The notes: a model not told the origin generated them from the letters alone. A DNA stretch of 30,445 nt from Pelotomaculum sp. (GCA_022839445.1 JALHFC010000013.1:1-30445); one strand, 5' to 3'; positions 17,401-24,668 are shown, counted from the first letter of the stretch. Numbers and translations are program-made.

Positions 17401-17686
17401 AAAGGCCGGGTTGCAGGTGGAGCAGGTGAAGAAAGTACACGAGGGCTCACCGCATATTGTGGATCTGATCCGGGCCAACAAAATAAACCTGGTTATAAAC
17501 ACCCTAACCAAGGGCAAGGCGCCGGAGCGGGACGGTTTCCAGATCCGCCGGGCAGCGGTGGAATATGGCGTGCCCTGCCTAACTTCCCTTGATACTACCA
17601 GGGCCATCATGGATGTGCTGGCTGAAAAGAAGGAAAATGAAGATTACAGGTTAATACCGCTGCAAGAGTATATGCCGAAGAAGTGA
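14462..17686 (+). CDS. carB: Carbamoyl-phosphate synthase large subunit
   Basis: A 1074-aa protein with the expected internal duplication. The first ATP-grasp half (about 1-400) starts with VMVIGSGPIVIGQ and contains EVNPRVSRSSALASK. An oligomerisation segment follows at about 400-550. The second half (about 555-935) starts with VMVLGSGPIRIGQG and contains EVNPRSSRTVPYLSK. A C-terminal MGS-like allosteric domain (about 940-1074) contains ICATSGTA and is the usual site for nucleotide effectors. The length is standard. ATG 14462 follows GGGGAGG at the end of carA with a 1-nt gap, so translation is probably coupled. The product is carbamoyl phosphate for pyrB and, presumably, arginine synthesis. 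Confidence 0.99.
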   Translation: MPIKEWIKKVMVIGSGPIVIGQAAEFDYAGTQACRALREEGLEVVLINSNPATIMTDANMADRVYIEPLTPDFVARVIRQEKPDGLLPTLGGQVGLNMALQLAEAGVLEEEGVRLLGTPLEAIKRAEDREKFKEMMQSIKEPIPESAIISTLKEAETFAAGIGLPLIVRPAYTLGGTGGGIVYTMEELRATTARGLKHSIIGQVLLERCVAGWKEIEYEVMRDSAGNCITVCNMENVDAVGIHTGDSIVVAPSQTLSDGEYHLLRNASLKIIRALGIEGGCNIQFALDPNSFEYYVIEVNPRVSRSSALASKATGYPIAKVASKIAIGLTLDEIENAVTGKTYACSEPSLDYIVLKYPRWPFDKFAKGDRVLGTQMKATGEVMAISRTFEGALLKAIRSLEIGLDSLSLPGVDSLSWGELEKRLAKADDERLFLVAEALRRGVSCERLYQITKIDHFFLDKIKGVLALEEEIQHACANGRGLAPSLLEQAKKSGFSDAHLASLVGLEVSQARALRKEKGTLPTFKMVDTCAAEFGAVTPYYYSSYDCEDETRATSGRKVMVLGSGPIRIGQGIEFDYCSVHSVWALREEGIEAIIVNNNPETVSTDFDTADRLYFEPLVTENVLNILDKEKPEGVIVQFGGQTAINLAKPLEEAGIKILGTSVEDIDRAEDRERFDRLLIDLEIPKPAGRTAFSVEEAVVIASEIGFPVLVRPSYVLGGRAMEIVYNNKELLNYMASAVKVTPEHPVLVDKYLFGKELEVDAISDGADILIPGIMEHIERAGVHSGDSTAVYPPRSLSREVKDLVVDYTARLARALNVKGLINIQYVLHEGRIYVLEVNPRSSRTVPYLSKITGIPMVNLATKIIMGATLKGMGYKGGLYPESDYVGVKVPVFSFAKLLQVDISLGPEMKSTGEVMGVDRDFRVALYKAMVAAGSMFPKKGTVLATIADRDKEEAIPIIKGLVDLGYKICATSGTATMIKKAGLQVEQVKKVHEGSPHIVDLIRANKINLVINTLTKGKAPERDGFQIRRAAVEYGVPCLTSLDTTRAIMDVLAEKKENEDYRLIPLQEYMPKK

Positions 17687-17717
17687 AATAGTTAAACCTT
17701 GTAATTTGACGTTATTG

Positions 17718-18503
17718 ATGGATGCTGGAATCGTTAAACAGCAGGAGGTAGCAGAAGGGTATTTTAGGCTGACCGTGTTTGCCCCGGCAGTGGCGGTGGC
17801 GGCTAAGCCCGGGCAGTTCCTGCATATGCGGTGCGGGGACACACTCGACCCGCTTTTACGCCGGCCAATCAGCATCCATGCTGTTAACCGGGATAAAGGG
17901 GAGGTTGCCTTGCTGTACAAGGTGGTGGGCAAGGGAACGGCCCTATTGGCACAAAAGGGAAAAGGTGATCAAGTAAACCTTTTAGGACCCCTGGGCAAGG
18001 GTTTTACATTGCCGGAACGCAATGAAAAGGTTTGCGTTGTGGCCGGTGGTATTGGTATTGCCCCCCTTTTTTGTTTGCTGCAGGAGTTAACCGCGCGAAA
18101 TCACAGCGCTGCCGTGTTCCTTGGGGCTGCTACAGGAAGTCAATTGCTTTGCGCCGGCGAGATGGAAAGGTGCGGGCATATAGTCCATATAGCTACCGAT
18201 GATGGATCGGCAGGCTTCCCCGGCACCGTTACCGGCCTCTTTGAAAAAACAATAACACCCGGATCGTCGTCAGTTGACAGGGTTTATGCCTGCGGTCCCC
18301 GCAGGATGTTAAAAAGGTTGTGTGAAATAATCCGGCTGGAGGGGATCCCCGGCGAGGTGTCGGTTGAAGAAAGGATGGGCTGCGGGGTAGGCGCCTGTCT
18401 TTCATGCGCCTGTAAAACGCGGGGTGAGGGAAACGGTGTCGCGTACAAGAGGGTTTGTATGGAGGGGCCGGTTTTCCCGGTCGGGGAGGTGGTTTGGGAG
18501 TGA
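17718..18503 (+). CDS. pyrK: Dihydroorotate dehydrogenase B, electron transfer subunit
   Basis: A 261-aa flavoprotein passing electrons from PyrD to NAD+. The FAD-binding segment has PGQFLHMR and LLRRPISIH near 31-54, with a nucleotide-binding AGGIGIAP near 110-117. The [2Fe-2S] ligands are Cys222, Cys227, Cys230 and Cys247 (pattern CGVGACLSC and a later VCMEGP). Start choice is uncertain: ATG 17718 has no good SD, and in-frame TTGs at 17706 and 17715 are no better. ATG 17718 gives a family-like N-terminus. The gene follows carB by 31 nt and overlaps pyrD by 4 nt. It identifies the pair as the class 1B, NAD-linked enzyme. Confidence 0.94.
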   Translation: MDAGIVKQQEVAEGYFRLTVFAPAVAVAAKPGQFLHMRCGDTLDPLLRRPISIHAVNRDKGEVALLYKVVGKGTALLAQKGKGDQVNLLGPLGKGFTLPERNEKVCVVAGGIGIAPLFCLLQELTARNHSAAVFLGAATGSQLLCAGEMERCGHIVHIATDDGSAGFPGTVTGLFEKTITPGSSSVDRVYACGPRRMLKRLCEIIRLEGIPGEVSVEERMGCGVGACLSCACKTRGEGNGVAYKRVCMEGPVFPVGEVVWE

Positions 18504-19450
18504 GCAACGCCGGCGTTAAAGTTAAAAACAGGCCGAATTTATCAGTAAATATTGGTGGTATCCACATGAAAAACCCGGTTGCCACGGCTTCGGGGACGTT
18601 CGGCTACGGTCCCGAATACGCCCCCTATATTGATTTAAACCGTCTGGGCGCGATCGTGGTTAAGGGGACCACTTTGGAGCCGCGGGCCGGAAACCCGGCG
18701 CCCAGGCTGGTGGAGACGCCGGCCGGGATCTTAAACTCTATCGGTTTACAAAACCCCGGTGTGGACCGGTTTATCGAAGAGTACCTGCCTTATCTTGCCG
18801 GGTATGATCTGCCGGTGATTGTAAATATTGCGGGGGATACCGTTGAACATTACGCCATCCTTGCCGGCAAATTGGATCGCGCACACGGCGTTTCCGGTAT
18901 AGAAGTTAATATTTCCTGCCCTAATGTCAAAAAAGGCGGGATGCAGTTCGGCAGCGACCCGGTTATGGCGGCGGAGGTGACTAGGGCTGTCAAGGGAAAT
19001 ACGGAAAAGCCGGTGATTGTAAAGCTTTCGCCCAATGTCACCAGCATCGTCGCGGTAGCTAAAAAAGTAGCGGAAGCCGGGGCGGACGCCCTGTCCATGA
19101 TCAATACCCTTCTGGGCATGGCCATTGACATTAAAACAAGACGTCCTGTGCTCGGTAATGTGATGGGCGGTTTGGCCGGCCCGTCGGTAAGGCCGGTGGC
19201 GGTACGGGCAGTTTGGCAGGTATACCGGGAAGTGGACCTGCCGATCATCGGCATGGGTGGCATCATGGCGGCCGGGGACGCCCTTGAATTTGTTTTAGCC
19301 GGGGCTGCGGCGGTAGCTGTTGGCTCCGCAAACTTTGTGAATCCTTGTGCGACAATGGATGTGTTGGAAGGAATAGAAAAATATATGATCGAAAATGAAA
19401 TTCAAGATATCAGCGAACTTGTGGGGGCGGCGCAAAGGTTTTCACTTTAA
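18500..19450 (+). CDS. pyrD: Dihydroorotate dehydrogenase B, catalytic subunit (class 1B)
   Basis: A 316-aa TIM-barrel FMN enzyme that oxidises dihydroorotate to orotate. Visible are NPVATASGTFGYG near the start, NISCPNVKKGG with the catalytic Cys at about 140, and the C-terminal GMGGI and GAAAVAVGSA phosphate-binding segments. Start is GTG 18500, whose GTGA overlaps the pyrK stop. A GGGAGGTGG SD lies about 7 nt upstream. An open frame reaches back to 18455 but only runs through pyrK. With PyrK it forms the heterotetrameric NAD-dependent enzyme. It is the last gene of the uninterrupted part of the operon; a 555-nt interval follows before pyrF. Confidence 0.97.
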   Translation: MSNAGVKVKNRPNLSVNIGGIHMKNPVATASGTFGYGPEYAPYIDLNRLGAIVVKGTTLEPRAGNPAPRLVETPAGILNSIGLQNPGVDRFIEEYLPYLAGYDLPVIVNIAGDTVEHYAILAGKLDRAHGVSGIEVNISCPNVKKGGMQFGSDPVMAAEVTRAVKGNTEKPVIVKLSPNVTSIVAVAKKVAEAGADALSMINTLLGMAIDIKTRRPVLGNVMGGLAGPSVRPVAVRAVWQVYREVDLPIIGMGGIMAAGDALEFVLAGAAAVAVGSANFVNPCATMDVLEGIEKYMIENEIQDISELVGAAQRFSL

Positions 19451-19477
19451 GCGGGTACATAGCCGGTTGCAAAATTT

Positions 19478-19516
19478 AAAAAAATAACCACAGGCCAGAC
19501 ACCCGGCAAGTGGTTA
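19478..19516 (-). terminator. Intrinsic terminator of the reverse-strand mini-gene
   Basis: TAACCAC (19485-19491) pairs with GTGGTTA (19510-19516), with an inner GCC/GGC. On the minus strand the hairpin is followed by seven T (19484-19478). On the plus strand there is no T-run, so it serves the minus-strand gene ending at 19555 and not pyrD. Confidence 0.7.
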
Positions 19517-19554
19517 GGGAATTAGGGCAAACTCTTTGGGAGTAACGGGTCAAT

Positions 19555-19773
19555 TTAGTGGCCGAATGGCAGACAAAATCGCTTCCATTTTTGGGGGACT
19601 TTCTGGGCTGAAATTTTATTCCTTCTTTTGTGCAAAATATCTGATAATATTGTAAAATCGAATGAGTTCAGGGATTCCGGCTTTTTGTATTGTAGGATTT
19701 CCAACATGCAATACTCCACATCTTCAGGTTGAAAACCACTTGAAACTAATTTAGATTGCAAATCCTCCAACAT
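19555..19773 (-). CDS. Hypothetical 72-aa protein between pyrD and pyrF
   Basis: I do not recognise the family. The protein starts MLEDLQSKLVSSG, is mixed charged and probably helical, has one Cys at about residue 22 and a basic C-terminal third ending KRFCLPFGH. There is no signal peptide or membrane segment. The start ATG 19773 has AGGGGGTG about 7 nt upstream; the frame is open to ATG 19857 but that has no SD. The gene has a candidate promoter (TTAACA, 18 nt, TAAAAT) and a clear terminator on its own strand, which makes a real transcription unit likely. It lies antisense to the direction of the pyr cluster. Lower GC than its neighbours suggests an accessory gene. Confidence 0.6.
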   Translation of the reverse strand: MLEDLQSKLVSSGFQPEDVEYCMLEILQYKKPESLNSFDFTILSDILHKRRNKISAQKVPQKWKRFCLPFGH

Positions 19774-19817
19774 CCGGGCACACCCCCTAAAAATATGAGC
19801 CGTTCTAATATTCGCCA

Positions 19818-19847
19818 ATTTTAATTGTATTTTGACCTTTTTGTTAA
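19818..19847 (-). promoter_or_regulatory. Candidate promoter of the reverse-strand mini-gene
   Basis: On the minus strand TTAACA (19847-19842), an 18-nt spacer and TAAAAT (19823-19818). It would start transcription about 40 nt before ATG 19773. The surrounding sequence is AT-rich, so chance matches are possible. Confidence 0.4.
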
Positions 19848-19877
19848 CATAAATCAATGGTGCTTTGGAATCATTTA

Positions 19878-19950
19878 TTTTAGGACTAAAGTCCTATCAA
19901 AGGCGCAAATCCTGCCCGGGCGAAAGGGGTGACAGGTTAACCATAGCGCT
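19878..19950 (+). promoter_or_regulatory. Unassigned structured element upstream of pyrF
   Basis: It begins with hairpin TAGGAC-TAAA-GTCCTA, followed by an unpaired ATCAAAGGCGCAAATCC stretch and a second potential hairpin, CCTG...CAGG, around a GGGCGAAAGG segment. It ends in the palindrome GGTTAACC. The layout (hairpin, GCAAA-type junction, GAAA-containing loop) recalls small riboswitch aptamers, loosely the c-di-GMP-I class. The diagnostic ACGCAAAGCC of that class is absent, so I do not assign it. It lies about 55 nt before pyrF. Confidence 0.3.
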
Positions 19951-20005
19951 TATTTATGTAAATATTTAAAGGAAATTATATTTTAACATGGAAAGGTGAG
20001 CGATA

Positions 20006-20737
20006 ATGGAAAATATATTTTTTAAAAACCCGCTTATTATCGCTTTAGACGTTGATACCACAAAGGAAGCTATCGTCCTTTCAGACATGCTGGGACCTTA
20101 CGCCGGCGGGTTCAAGGTGGGTATGCAACTGTATAACAGCGCCGGACCTGAGGCCTTGCGAAGGCTTAGGGAAAGGGGCGCACCGGTATTCGCTGACTTA
20201 AAATTACACGATATTCCCAATACTGTGGCCGGGGCTGCCCGGGCGCTCACGAGGCACGGCGCTTTGATTATAAATGTACATGCCGCAGGTGGCAGCGAAA
20301 TGATGCGGGCGGCCGCCGGGGCGGCGAGGGATGAAGCCGCCAAAGCCGGGATGGCGCCCCCGCTGGTTGTGGCGGTCACAGTCTTAACCAGCATTAGCCA
20401 GGATGTGTTCAACCGTGAAACCGGTGTCCCCGGTCCAATCCAGGATCGTGTCACAGCCTGGGCGCTACTGGCCAGGGAAGCGGGACTGGACGGGGTGGTG
20501 GCGTCGCCCCTGGAGGTTAATGCCGTCAGGGAGACCTGTGGCCCCGGCTTTGTCATCATTACACCCGGCGTGCGCCCGGCCGGGGCTGCGGTAAACGACC
20601 AGAAAAGGACCATGACCCCGGGTGAGGCAATAAAGGCAGGCGCCACCTACCTGGTTGTAGGGCGACCGGTAACTGCGGCCCCTGATCCTGTTATGGCGGC
20701 CAGGCTGATCCTGGCGGATGTTTGCAAAAAAGAATAA
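20006..20737 (+). CDS. pyrF: Orotidine 5'-phosphate decarboxylase
   Basis: A 243-aa TIM-barrel enzyme, the last step to UMP. The catalytic D-K-D array is in DLKLHDIPNT (residues 64-73, Lys66). FKVGMQLY near 36-43 and the C-terminal phosphate-binding VVGRPVTAA are present, with ALDVD near the N-terminus. ATG 20006 has GGAAAGGTGAG upstream at suitable spacing. It is separated from pyrD by 555 nt that hold a reverse-strand gene, so it probably needs its own promoter. I cannot pick a convincing one. The only leader candidate is the structured element at 19878-19950. No PyrR hexaloop motif was seen before this gene. Confidence 0.97.
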   Translation: MENIFFKNPLIIALDVDTTKEAIVLSDMLGPYAGGFKVGMQLYNSAGPEALRRLRERGAPVFADLKLHDIPNTVAGAARALTRHGALIINVHAAGGSEMMRAAAGAARDEAAKAGMAPPLVVAVTVLTSISQDVFNRETGVPGPIQDRVTAWALLAREAGLDGVVASPLEVNAVRETCGPGFVIITPGVRPAGAAVNDQKRTMTPGEAIKAGATYLVVGRPVTAAPDPVMAARLILADVCKKE

Positions 20738-20861
20738 AAGCACACGAAAAAATGGACAGGTAAAGCTTCACCGCTATTTAAAGCATGTAATGGGGAGAGG
20801 GAAACCTTGACAAGGCGTGATCATTAAGGGGAAAATAGGGGTTATGGGAGGTTGGAAGTTA

Positions 20862-21479
20862 ATGAAAAATGAATTGGCAGCACAAGTTAGGGTAAAAAAC
20901 AGCAAGAGTTACAAACGCACCGTGCGTGAAAAGGGTTTAATCCCCGCAGTAATCTATGGAAAAAACATAGATAGTGTCGCTGTTTTGGTCAACACTAACG
21001 AGTTCAGAAAGATCCTGGTAGAATCCGGCTCCAACGCTTTGATCCAGATGAGCGTAGAGCAAGACGGGGAAACCAGGAAACATCAAGTTTTGGTAAAATC
21101 GGTCCAACACGATCCGGTGCGCCGTAATATCATCCACGTCGATTTTCACCAAGTTTCATTAGTTGACAAGGTAAACGCCCACGTTCCCATCCAGTTGAAC
21201 GGTGAAGCTGCTGGGGTTTCCAAAGGTGGTGTTATGGTTTGGACGATGCGGGGGGTTGATGTGGAATGCCTCGCTTCCAACATACCGGAGGCAATTACGG
21301 TTGATATATCCAGCCTTGATCTTGGCGATGTAGTTACCTTAGGGGATTTGGTTTTACCCCCCGGCGTGAAAGCAATCGGGGAAGAACACGCCCATGTGGT
21401 CGCCATTAACGTTGTGCGCGCTACCGACGCCGATGAACCGGACAAAGAGGAAGAAACGTCGGAAACAGACGGACCTTAG
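20862..21479 (+). CDS. rplY: 50S ribosomal protein L25 / general stress protein Ctc
   Basis: A 205-aa long-form L25 (CTC/TL5 type). The N-terminal 5S rRNA-binding domain (about 1-90) contains GLIPAVIYGKN and KSVQHDPVRRNIIHVDFH. The C-terminal beta domain is about 95-190, followed by a short acidic tail (DADEPDKEEE). Start is ATG 20862 with GGGAGG about 10 nt upstream; an in-frame extension to 20817 has no SD. The gene sits between pyrF and pyrE, an unusual place; in B. subtilis ctc is elsewhere. A TTGACA at 20807-20812 could be a -35 box, but no convincing -10 follows. A terminator stands after it. Confidence 0.93.
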   Translation: MKNELAAQVRVKNSKSYKRTVREKGLIPAVIYGKNIDSVAVLVNTNEFRKILVESGSNALIQMSVEQDGETRKHQVLVKSVQHDPVRRNIIHVDFHQVSLVDKVNAHVPIQLNGEAAGVSKGGVMVWTMRGVDVECLASNIPEAITVDISSLDLGDVVTLGDLVLPPGVKAIGEEHAHVVAINVVRATDADEPDKEEETSETDGP

Positions 21480-21570
21480 GAATCTGTCTAATAACCGGGC
21501 TGATCCACCGGCGTTTATCTTTTAGGATACATGACATTGGGTTTGGGCCATAATATTAAAGAATATCTAC

Positions 21571-21618
21571 CCATCCTGGATAGGGGCGTTGCCATGTCCA
21601 GGATTGGTTTCTCTTTTG
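21571..21618 (+). terminator. Intrinsic terminator downstream of rplY/ctc
   Basis: ATCCTGGA (21573-21580) pairs perfectly with TCCAGGAT (21597-21604), extended by CC/GG across a mismatch. A T-rich tail (TTTCTCTTTT) follows. It lies between ctc and pyrE, so pyrE must depend on read-through or a promoter of its own. No PyrR-type hexaloop was found here. Confidence 0.65.
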
Positions 21619-21649
21619 ACTTTAGAATTTAATTGGGACAGGTGAGTTT

Positions 21650-22225
21650 ATGCTGGACAAAGATAAGATCACGTCAATTTTTCGGGATACGGGAGCCATG
21701 CTTGCCGGACACTTTCTGCTGACGTCAGGAAGGCACAGCGACCGTTATATCCAGTGCGCCCTTGTTTTACAGCGACCTGACTGCGCCGGGATCCTATGCC
21801 GTGAGCTGGCGTCCCGTTTCGCTGGTGATGACGTTACGGTTGTAGCCGGTCCGGCGACGGGCGGCATCATTGTATCTTATGAAACAGCGCGGGCGCTTGG
21901 CGTGCGCGGGATTTTTGCCGAGCGGGAAAATGGCGTCATGAGTTTTAGGCGGGGTTTTTCCATAAATCCCGGTGAAAAGGCGCTGGTGGTGGAAGACGTA
22001 ATTACCACCGGCAGCTCGGTGTGGGAGGTTATTGACGCTGTGCGGCGCCAAGGTGGCATTGTAGCAGGCGCCGGTGTACTGGTGGATCGCAGTAATGGAA
22101 AAATAGACCTTGGGGTGCGGGTGGAGTCGCTGCTTCCCATGGAAGTGGTGTCCTATAGCCCGCAAGACTGCCCTTTATGCAGGGAGGGCTTACCCCTGGT
22201 AAAACCCGGTAGCCGGAATATTTAA
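21650..22225 (+). CDS. pyrE: Orotate phosphoribosyltransferase
   Basis: A 191-aa PRTase making OMP from orotate and PRPP. The PRPP-binding loop ALVVEDVITTGSS lies at 111-123. FLLTSGRHSDRYIQC near 22-36 and AGPATGGI near 66-73 are typical of the PyrE subgroup with a C-terminal Cys-containing tail (DCPLC). ATG 21650 follows GGACAGGTGAG. It is the last pyr gene. Its stop codon overlaps the stop of rqcH on the other strand by 3 nt, leaving no room for a shared terminator. Confidence 0.97.
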   Translation: MLDKDKITSIFRDTGAMLAGHFLLTSGRHSDRYIQCALVLQRPDCAGILCRELASRFAGDDVTVVAGPATGGIIVSYETARALGVRGIFAERENGVMSFRRGFSINPGEKALVVEDVITTGSSVWEVIDAVRRQGGIVAGAGVLVDRSNGKIDLGVRVESLLPMEVVSYSPQDCPLCREGLPLVKPGSRNI

Positions 22226-24006
22226 TTATTTTTTTCTAAAACGCTTAGCTTTTCCGCCATATTTCCGTCCGGTGAGGCCATTATTGTTTTCTGGCGCTCG
22301 TAGATAACCATCCCAGGTTTAGCGCCTTTCGGCTTGCGGACATATTTTTTTAGGGTATAGTCGACCGGGACGTTTTTTGACTTCCGCGCCTTGCTGAAAA
22401 ACGCCGCCAGCCCGGCAGCCTCAACCAGGGTGGTGGAAGGAGTTTCCTTACCCTCTGTTTTGATAATTACATGCGCGCCGGGGATATCCTTAACGTGTAG
22501 CCAGATATCGTTTTCCCCGGCCATTTTCATGGTCAGGTAGTCGTTCTGCTTGTTGTTTTTACCGACAAATATTTGGAACCCGTCTGTAGAACGGCAGCAA
22601 GGAGGTTGCGGGATTAGTTTTTCCCTTTTGCCTTTTGCCGCGCCGGGCCGGTAGACAGGCTGTTTTAGATACCCCTGCCCGGTAAGCTCCTGCCTAATCT
22701 CGGCCATCCCGGCCATGTCGGAGGTATAATCCAGCGCTGTCCTGATTCCTTCCAGGTAATCCAGCTCGCTGCGCAATATATTTGCCCGGGCTCCTAAAAT
22801 GCGCCTGGTGTTTTTTGCTTTGACGTACTTTTTGAAATAAGCCTGGGAGTTCTCAGCCGGCGTGCGCTGGGGGTTAAGGGGGATCTTTACGGGCGGGCAA
22901 TGTTCCTCATAATAGTTTTCCAGGGTCACTTCCGGTTGTCCTTTCCTCAGGCGGTAAAGGTTGGCCGTCAGCAATTCACCGTAAAGCCTCAGCTTTTCCG
23001 CGCCGGCGGTATCATCCAGGCTTTCCGCATATATATCAAGCTTCTTTTCTATTTTAGCGGTTTCTTTTTTCAACAAGGCCGCTATGGCGCCCTTTTCTCG
23101 GTTTAGCTTCTCTTGATTTTCCCGGGCCGTAAAAAAGATGTCCAGCAGGGAATTCATTTCCCCATCCGCCCTATTCCCGGCGGTATAGCTTAAATCAAGC
23201 GCGGCAAAATCCAAAGGTTCCCCCCCTTTTTCGGTTAGCAGGCATGGTTTAAATTGCCCCTGCCTGGCAGGAACGGATATTGCTTGCAGCGATTCCCACA
23301 GCATCCTGAACTCATAATCACCACACTGGTCCAGGACGATTTCCGGCGCCAGGTTGGCCCTGTAGACAATTTCTTTGCAGGTTACCGTGCAAAGCCCCTC
23401 CAAGCGCTTTTGCAGCAGGTGCGGGAGAGGGGTTTGCAGGGGCAAATCCAGTAAGGCCCGGCGGAACTCTTCTTCGTTTAGCAAAAGGGGGTTTAACTTG
23501 TTTTGTTCAGGCGGCGGCAGGTATTGTCGCCCAGGCAGCACTTCCCGGAACCGGCTGACATGGTGGGAGTACCGTTTAATGCCGTCTAAAATGGTGTTTG
23601 TTGAATGATCCAGCAAGATAATGTTACTGTGTTTGCCCATTATTTCGCAGATCAGGTGTTTTTCAGAAGGCTGACCCAATTCATCCCGTGCGCTTATCTT
23701 GATTGCGAGCACCCGCTCCAAACCAGGCTGGTTAAAGCCTACGATCCGCCCACCCTCCAAGTGTTTGCGCAACACCATGCAGAATAGGGGAGGGGTGGTG
23801 GGGTTTTCCCTCACTGCTGTAGTAAGGTGGACCCTGGCGTTTTGTGCGCCGGCGGAAAGGAGCAAGCGCTGTCTTTCACCGGGCTTGTGAATTAAAAGGA
23901 TAATTTCTAGTTTGTCCGGCTGGTAGATCCTTTCGATTCGTCCGCCGGTCAACTTTTCTGCAAGCTCTTTTCGTGTTGCTGCAAGGACGAGGCCGTCAAA
24001 TGGCAT
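22222..24006 (-). CDS. rqcH: Ribosome quality-control factor RqcH (NFACT family, FbpA/YloA)
   Basis: A 594-aa protein. The NFACT-N domain (about 1-210) starts MPFDGLVLAATRKEL and contains FCMVLRKHLEGG. Glu97-Arg98 stands at the acidic-Arg pair that is Asp-Arg in B. subtilis. A helix-hairpin-helix and long coiled coil cover about 215-440. The C-terminal NFACT-R domain (about 470-570) has NDIWLHVKDIPGAHVII. RqcH binds stalled 50S subunits and recruits tRNA-Ala to add alanine tails to incomplete chains; older literature calls it a fibronectin-binding protein. ATG 24006 has GGAGG about 9 nt upstream. Its neighbour across the gap is a YloB-like Ca2+ ATPase, the same pairing as yloA-yloB in B. subtilis. 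Confidence 0.95.
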   Translation of the reverse strand: MPFDGLVLAATRKELAEKLTGGRIERIYQPDKLEIILLIHKPGERQRLLLSAGAQNARVHLTTAVRENPTTPPLFCMVLRKHLEGGRIVGFNQPGLERVLAIKISARDELGQPSEKHLICEIMGKHSNIILLDHSTNTILDGIKRYSHHVSRFREVLPGRQYLPPPEQNKLNPLLLNEEEFRRALLDLPLQTPLPHLLQKRLEGLCTVTCKEIVYRANLAPEIVLDQCGDYEFRMLWESLQAISVPARQGQFKPCLLTEKGGEPLDFAALDLSYTAGNRADGEMNSLLDIFFTARENQEKLNREKGAIAALLKKETAKIEKKLDIYAESLDDTAGAEKLRLYGELLTANLYRLRKGQPEVTLENYYEEHCPPVKIPLNPQRTPAENSQAYFKKYVKAKNTRRILGARANILRSELDYLEGIRTALDYTSDMAGMAEIRQELTGQGYLKQPVYRPGAAKGKREKLIPQPPCCRSTDGFQIFVGKNNKQNDYLTMKMAGENDIWLHVKDIPGAHVIIKTEGKETPSTTLVEAAGLAAFFSKARKSKNVPVDYTLKKYVRKPKGAKPGMVIYERQKTIMASPDGNMAEKLSVLEKNN

Positions 24007-24140
24007 ATGATTTTTCCTCCGGTGGATAATGGCAGACTATAATACCATATTATATAGAATGCGTATCATTTAATAAAGAGTGTCAGAATAAATAAGCCCT
24101 TTGGCGACTAAGAAATGAACCGGGAGTAGCCTCTCTACAA

Positions 24141-24172
24141 TAATAAAAAAACGCCGCAAATCACCGGCGTTT
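24141..24172 (-). terminator. Intrinsic terminator of the GNAT-like gene
   Basis: AAACGCCG (24149-24156) pairs with CGGCGTTT (24165-24172) across an 8-nt loop. On the minus strand the hairpin is followed by TTTTTTATTATT-like sequence, so it should end the transcript of the gene that stops at 24254. The rest of 24007-24253 shows no gene. Confidence 0.7.
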
Positions 24173-24253
24173 AAAGCTAAAGCGCAGCCTGAAAAATTCT
24201 AATGTTGTCGCCAGGCATTAGCGCTGATCAGATTTCTTACACGTACTTCCGGT

Positions 24254-24583
24254 TTAGTTGTGTGTTTTAAAAGGTACATATCCCTGCCGGATTGATATTA
24301 ATTCATCCACTAAGCTGCGCTCCTTCATTTTTATCCAAAAAGGTAAGGCTTCCGGCCATATTTCGCTGACCAAAATTTTTTTAAACTTAGGGCGTAAAAA
24401 CTTTAGCGCTTTTTGCCCGAAGCCCTTTCTTTTGGGATTTCCGCCTATGGATAATACTCTCAAGTCGAAATCGGCGCCGTATTTAAAGCCGATAATTTTT
24501 ACACCTTGATTAAGTTTATAAACAGTTGCATGTTTGTTTTCGTATGTGAACTCGTATTCATACATTTCATTTAGTGGATACAT
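24254..24583 (-). CDS. Small GNAT-like protein
   Basis: A 109-aa protein resembling the C-terminal core of a Gcn5-type acetyltransferase. LRVLSIGGNPKRKGFGQKAL (about 42-61) looks like beta-4 plus the acetyl-CoA pyrophosphate loop (R-x-G-x-G). SEIWPEALPFWIKM further on resembles the A-x-x-FW-x-KM segment of motif B. Full GNATs are 140-180 residues, so this is short; it is either a compact stand-alone version or a shortened relative. The substrate is unknown. ATG 24583 has a G-rich SD upstream, and it has a candidate promoter and a terminator, so it is a single-gene unit. Confidence 0.6.
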   Translation of the reverse strand: MYPLNEMYEYEFTYENKHATVYKLNQGVKIIGFKYGADFDLRVLSIGGNPKRKGFGQKALKFLRPKFKKILVSEIWPEALPFWIKMKERSLVDELISIRQGYVPFKTHN

Positions 24584-24638
24584 CCTAACCCCCCCTTTTC
24601 TAAAACGGGTTATGGCAAATATCCCTGGTCCTGTCTTT

Positions 24639-24668
24639 ATATTACTATAGCACGTGCCCTTTTGGCAA
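24639..24668 (-). promoter_or_regulatory. Candidate promoter of the GNAT-like gene
   Basis: On the minus strand TTGCCA (24668-24663), an 18-nt spacer and TAATAT (24644-24639). It is placed about 55-85 nt before ATG 24583. Confidence 0.4.

Noticed and set aside
19878..19950. c-di-GMP-I riboswitch call
   Set aside because: The GCAAA junction and GAAA loop are suggestive, but the ACGCAAAGCC core is absent, so it was kept as unassigned.
20098..20646. 182-codon minus-strand frame opposite pyrF
   Set aside because: Ala/Ser/Thr/Pro-rich antisense of a GC-rich gene; pyrF has the full catalytic motif.
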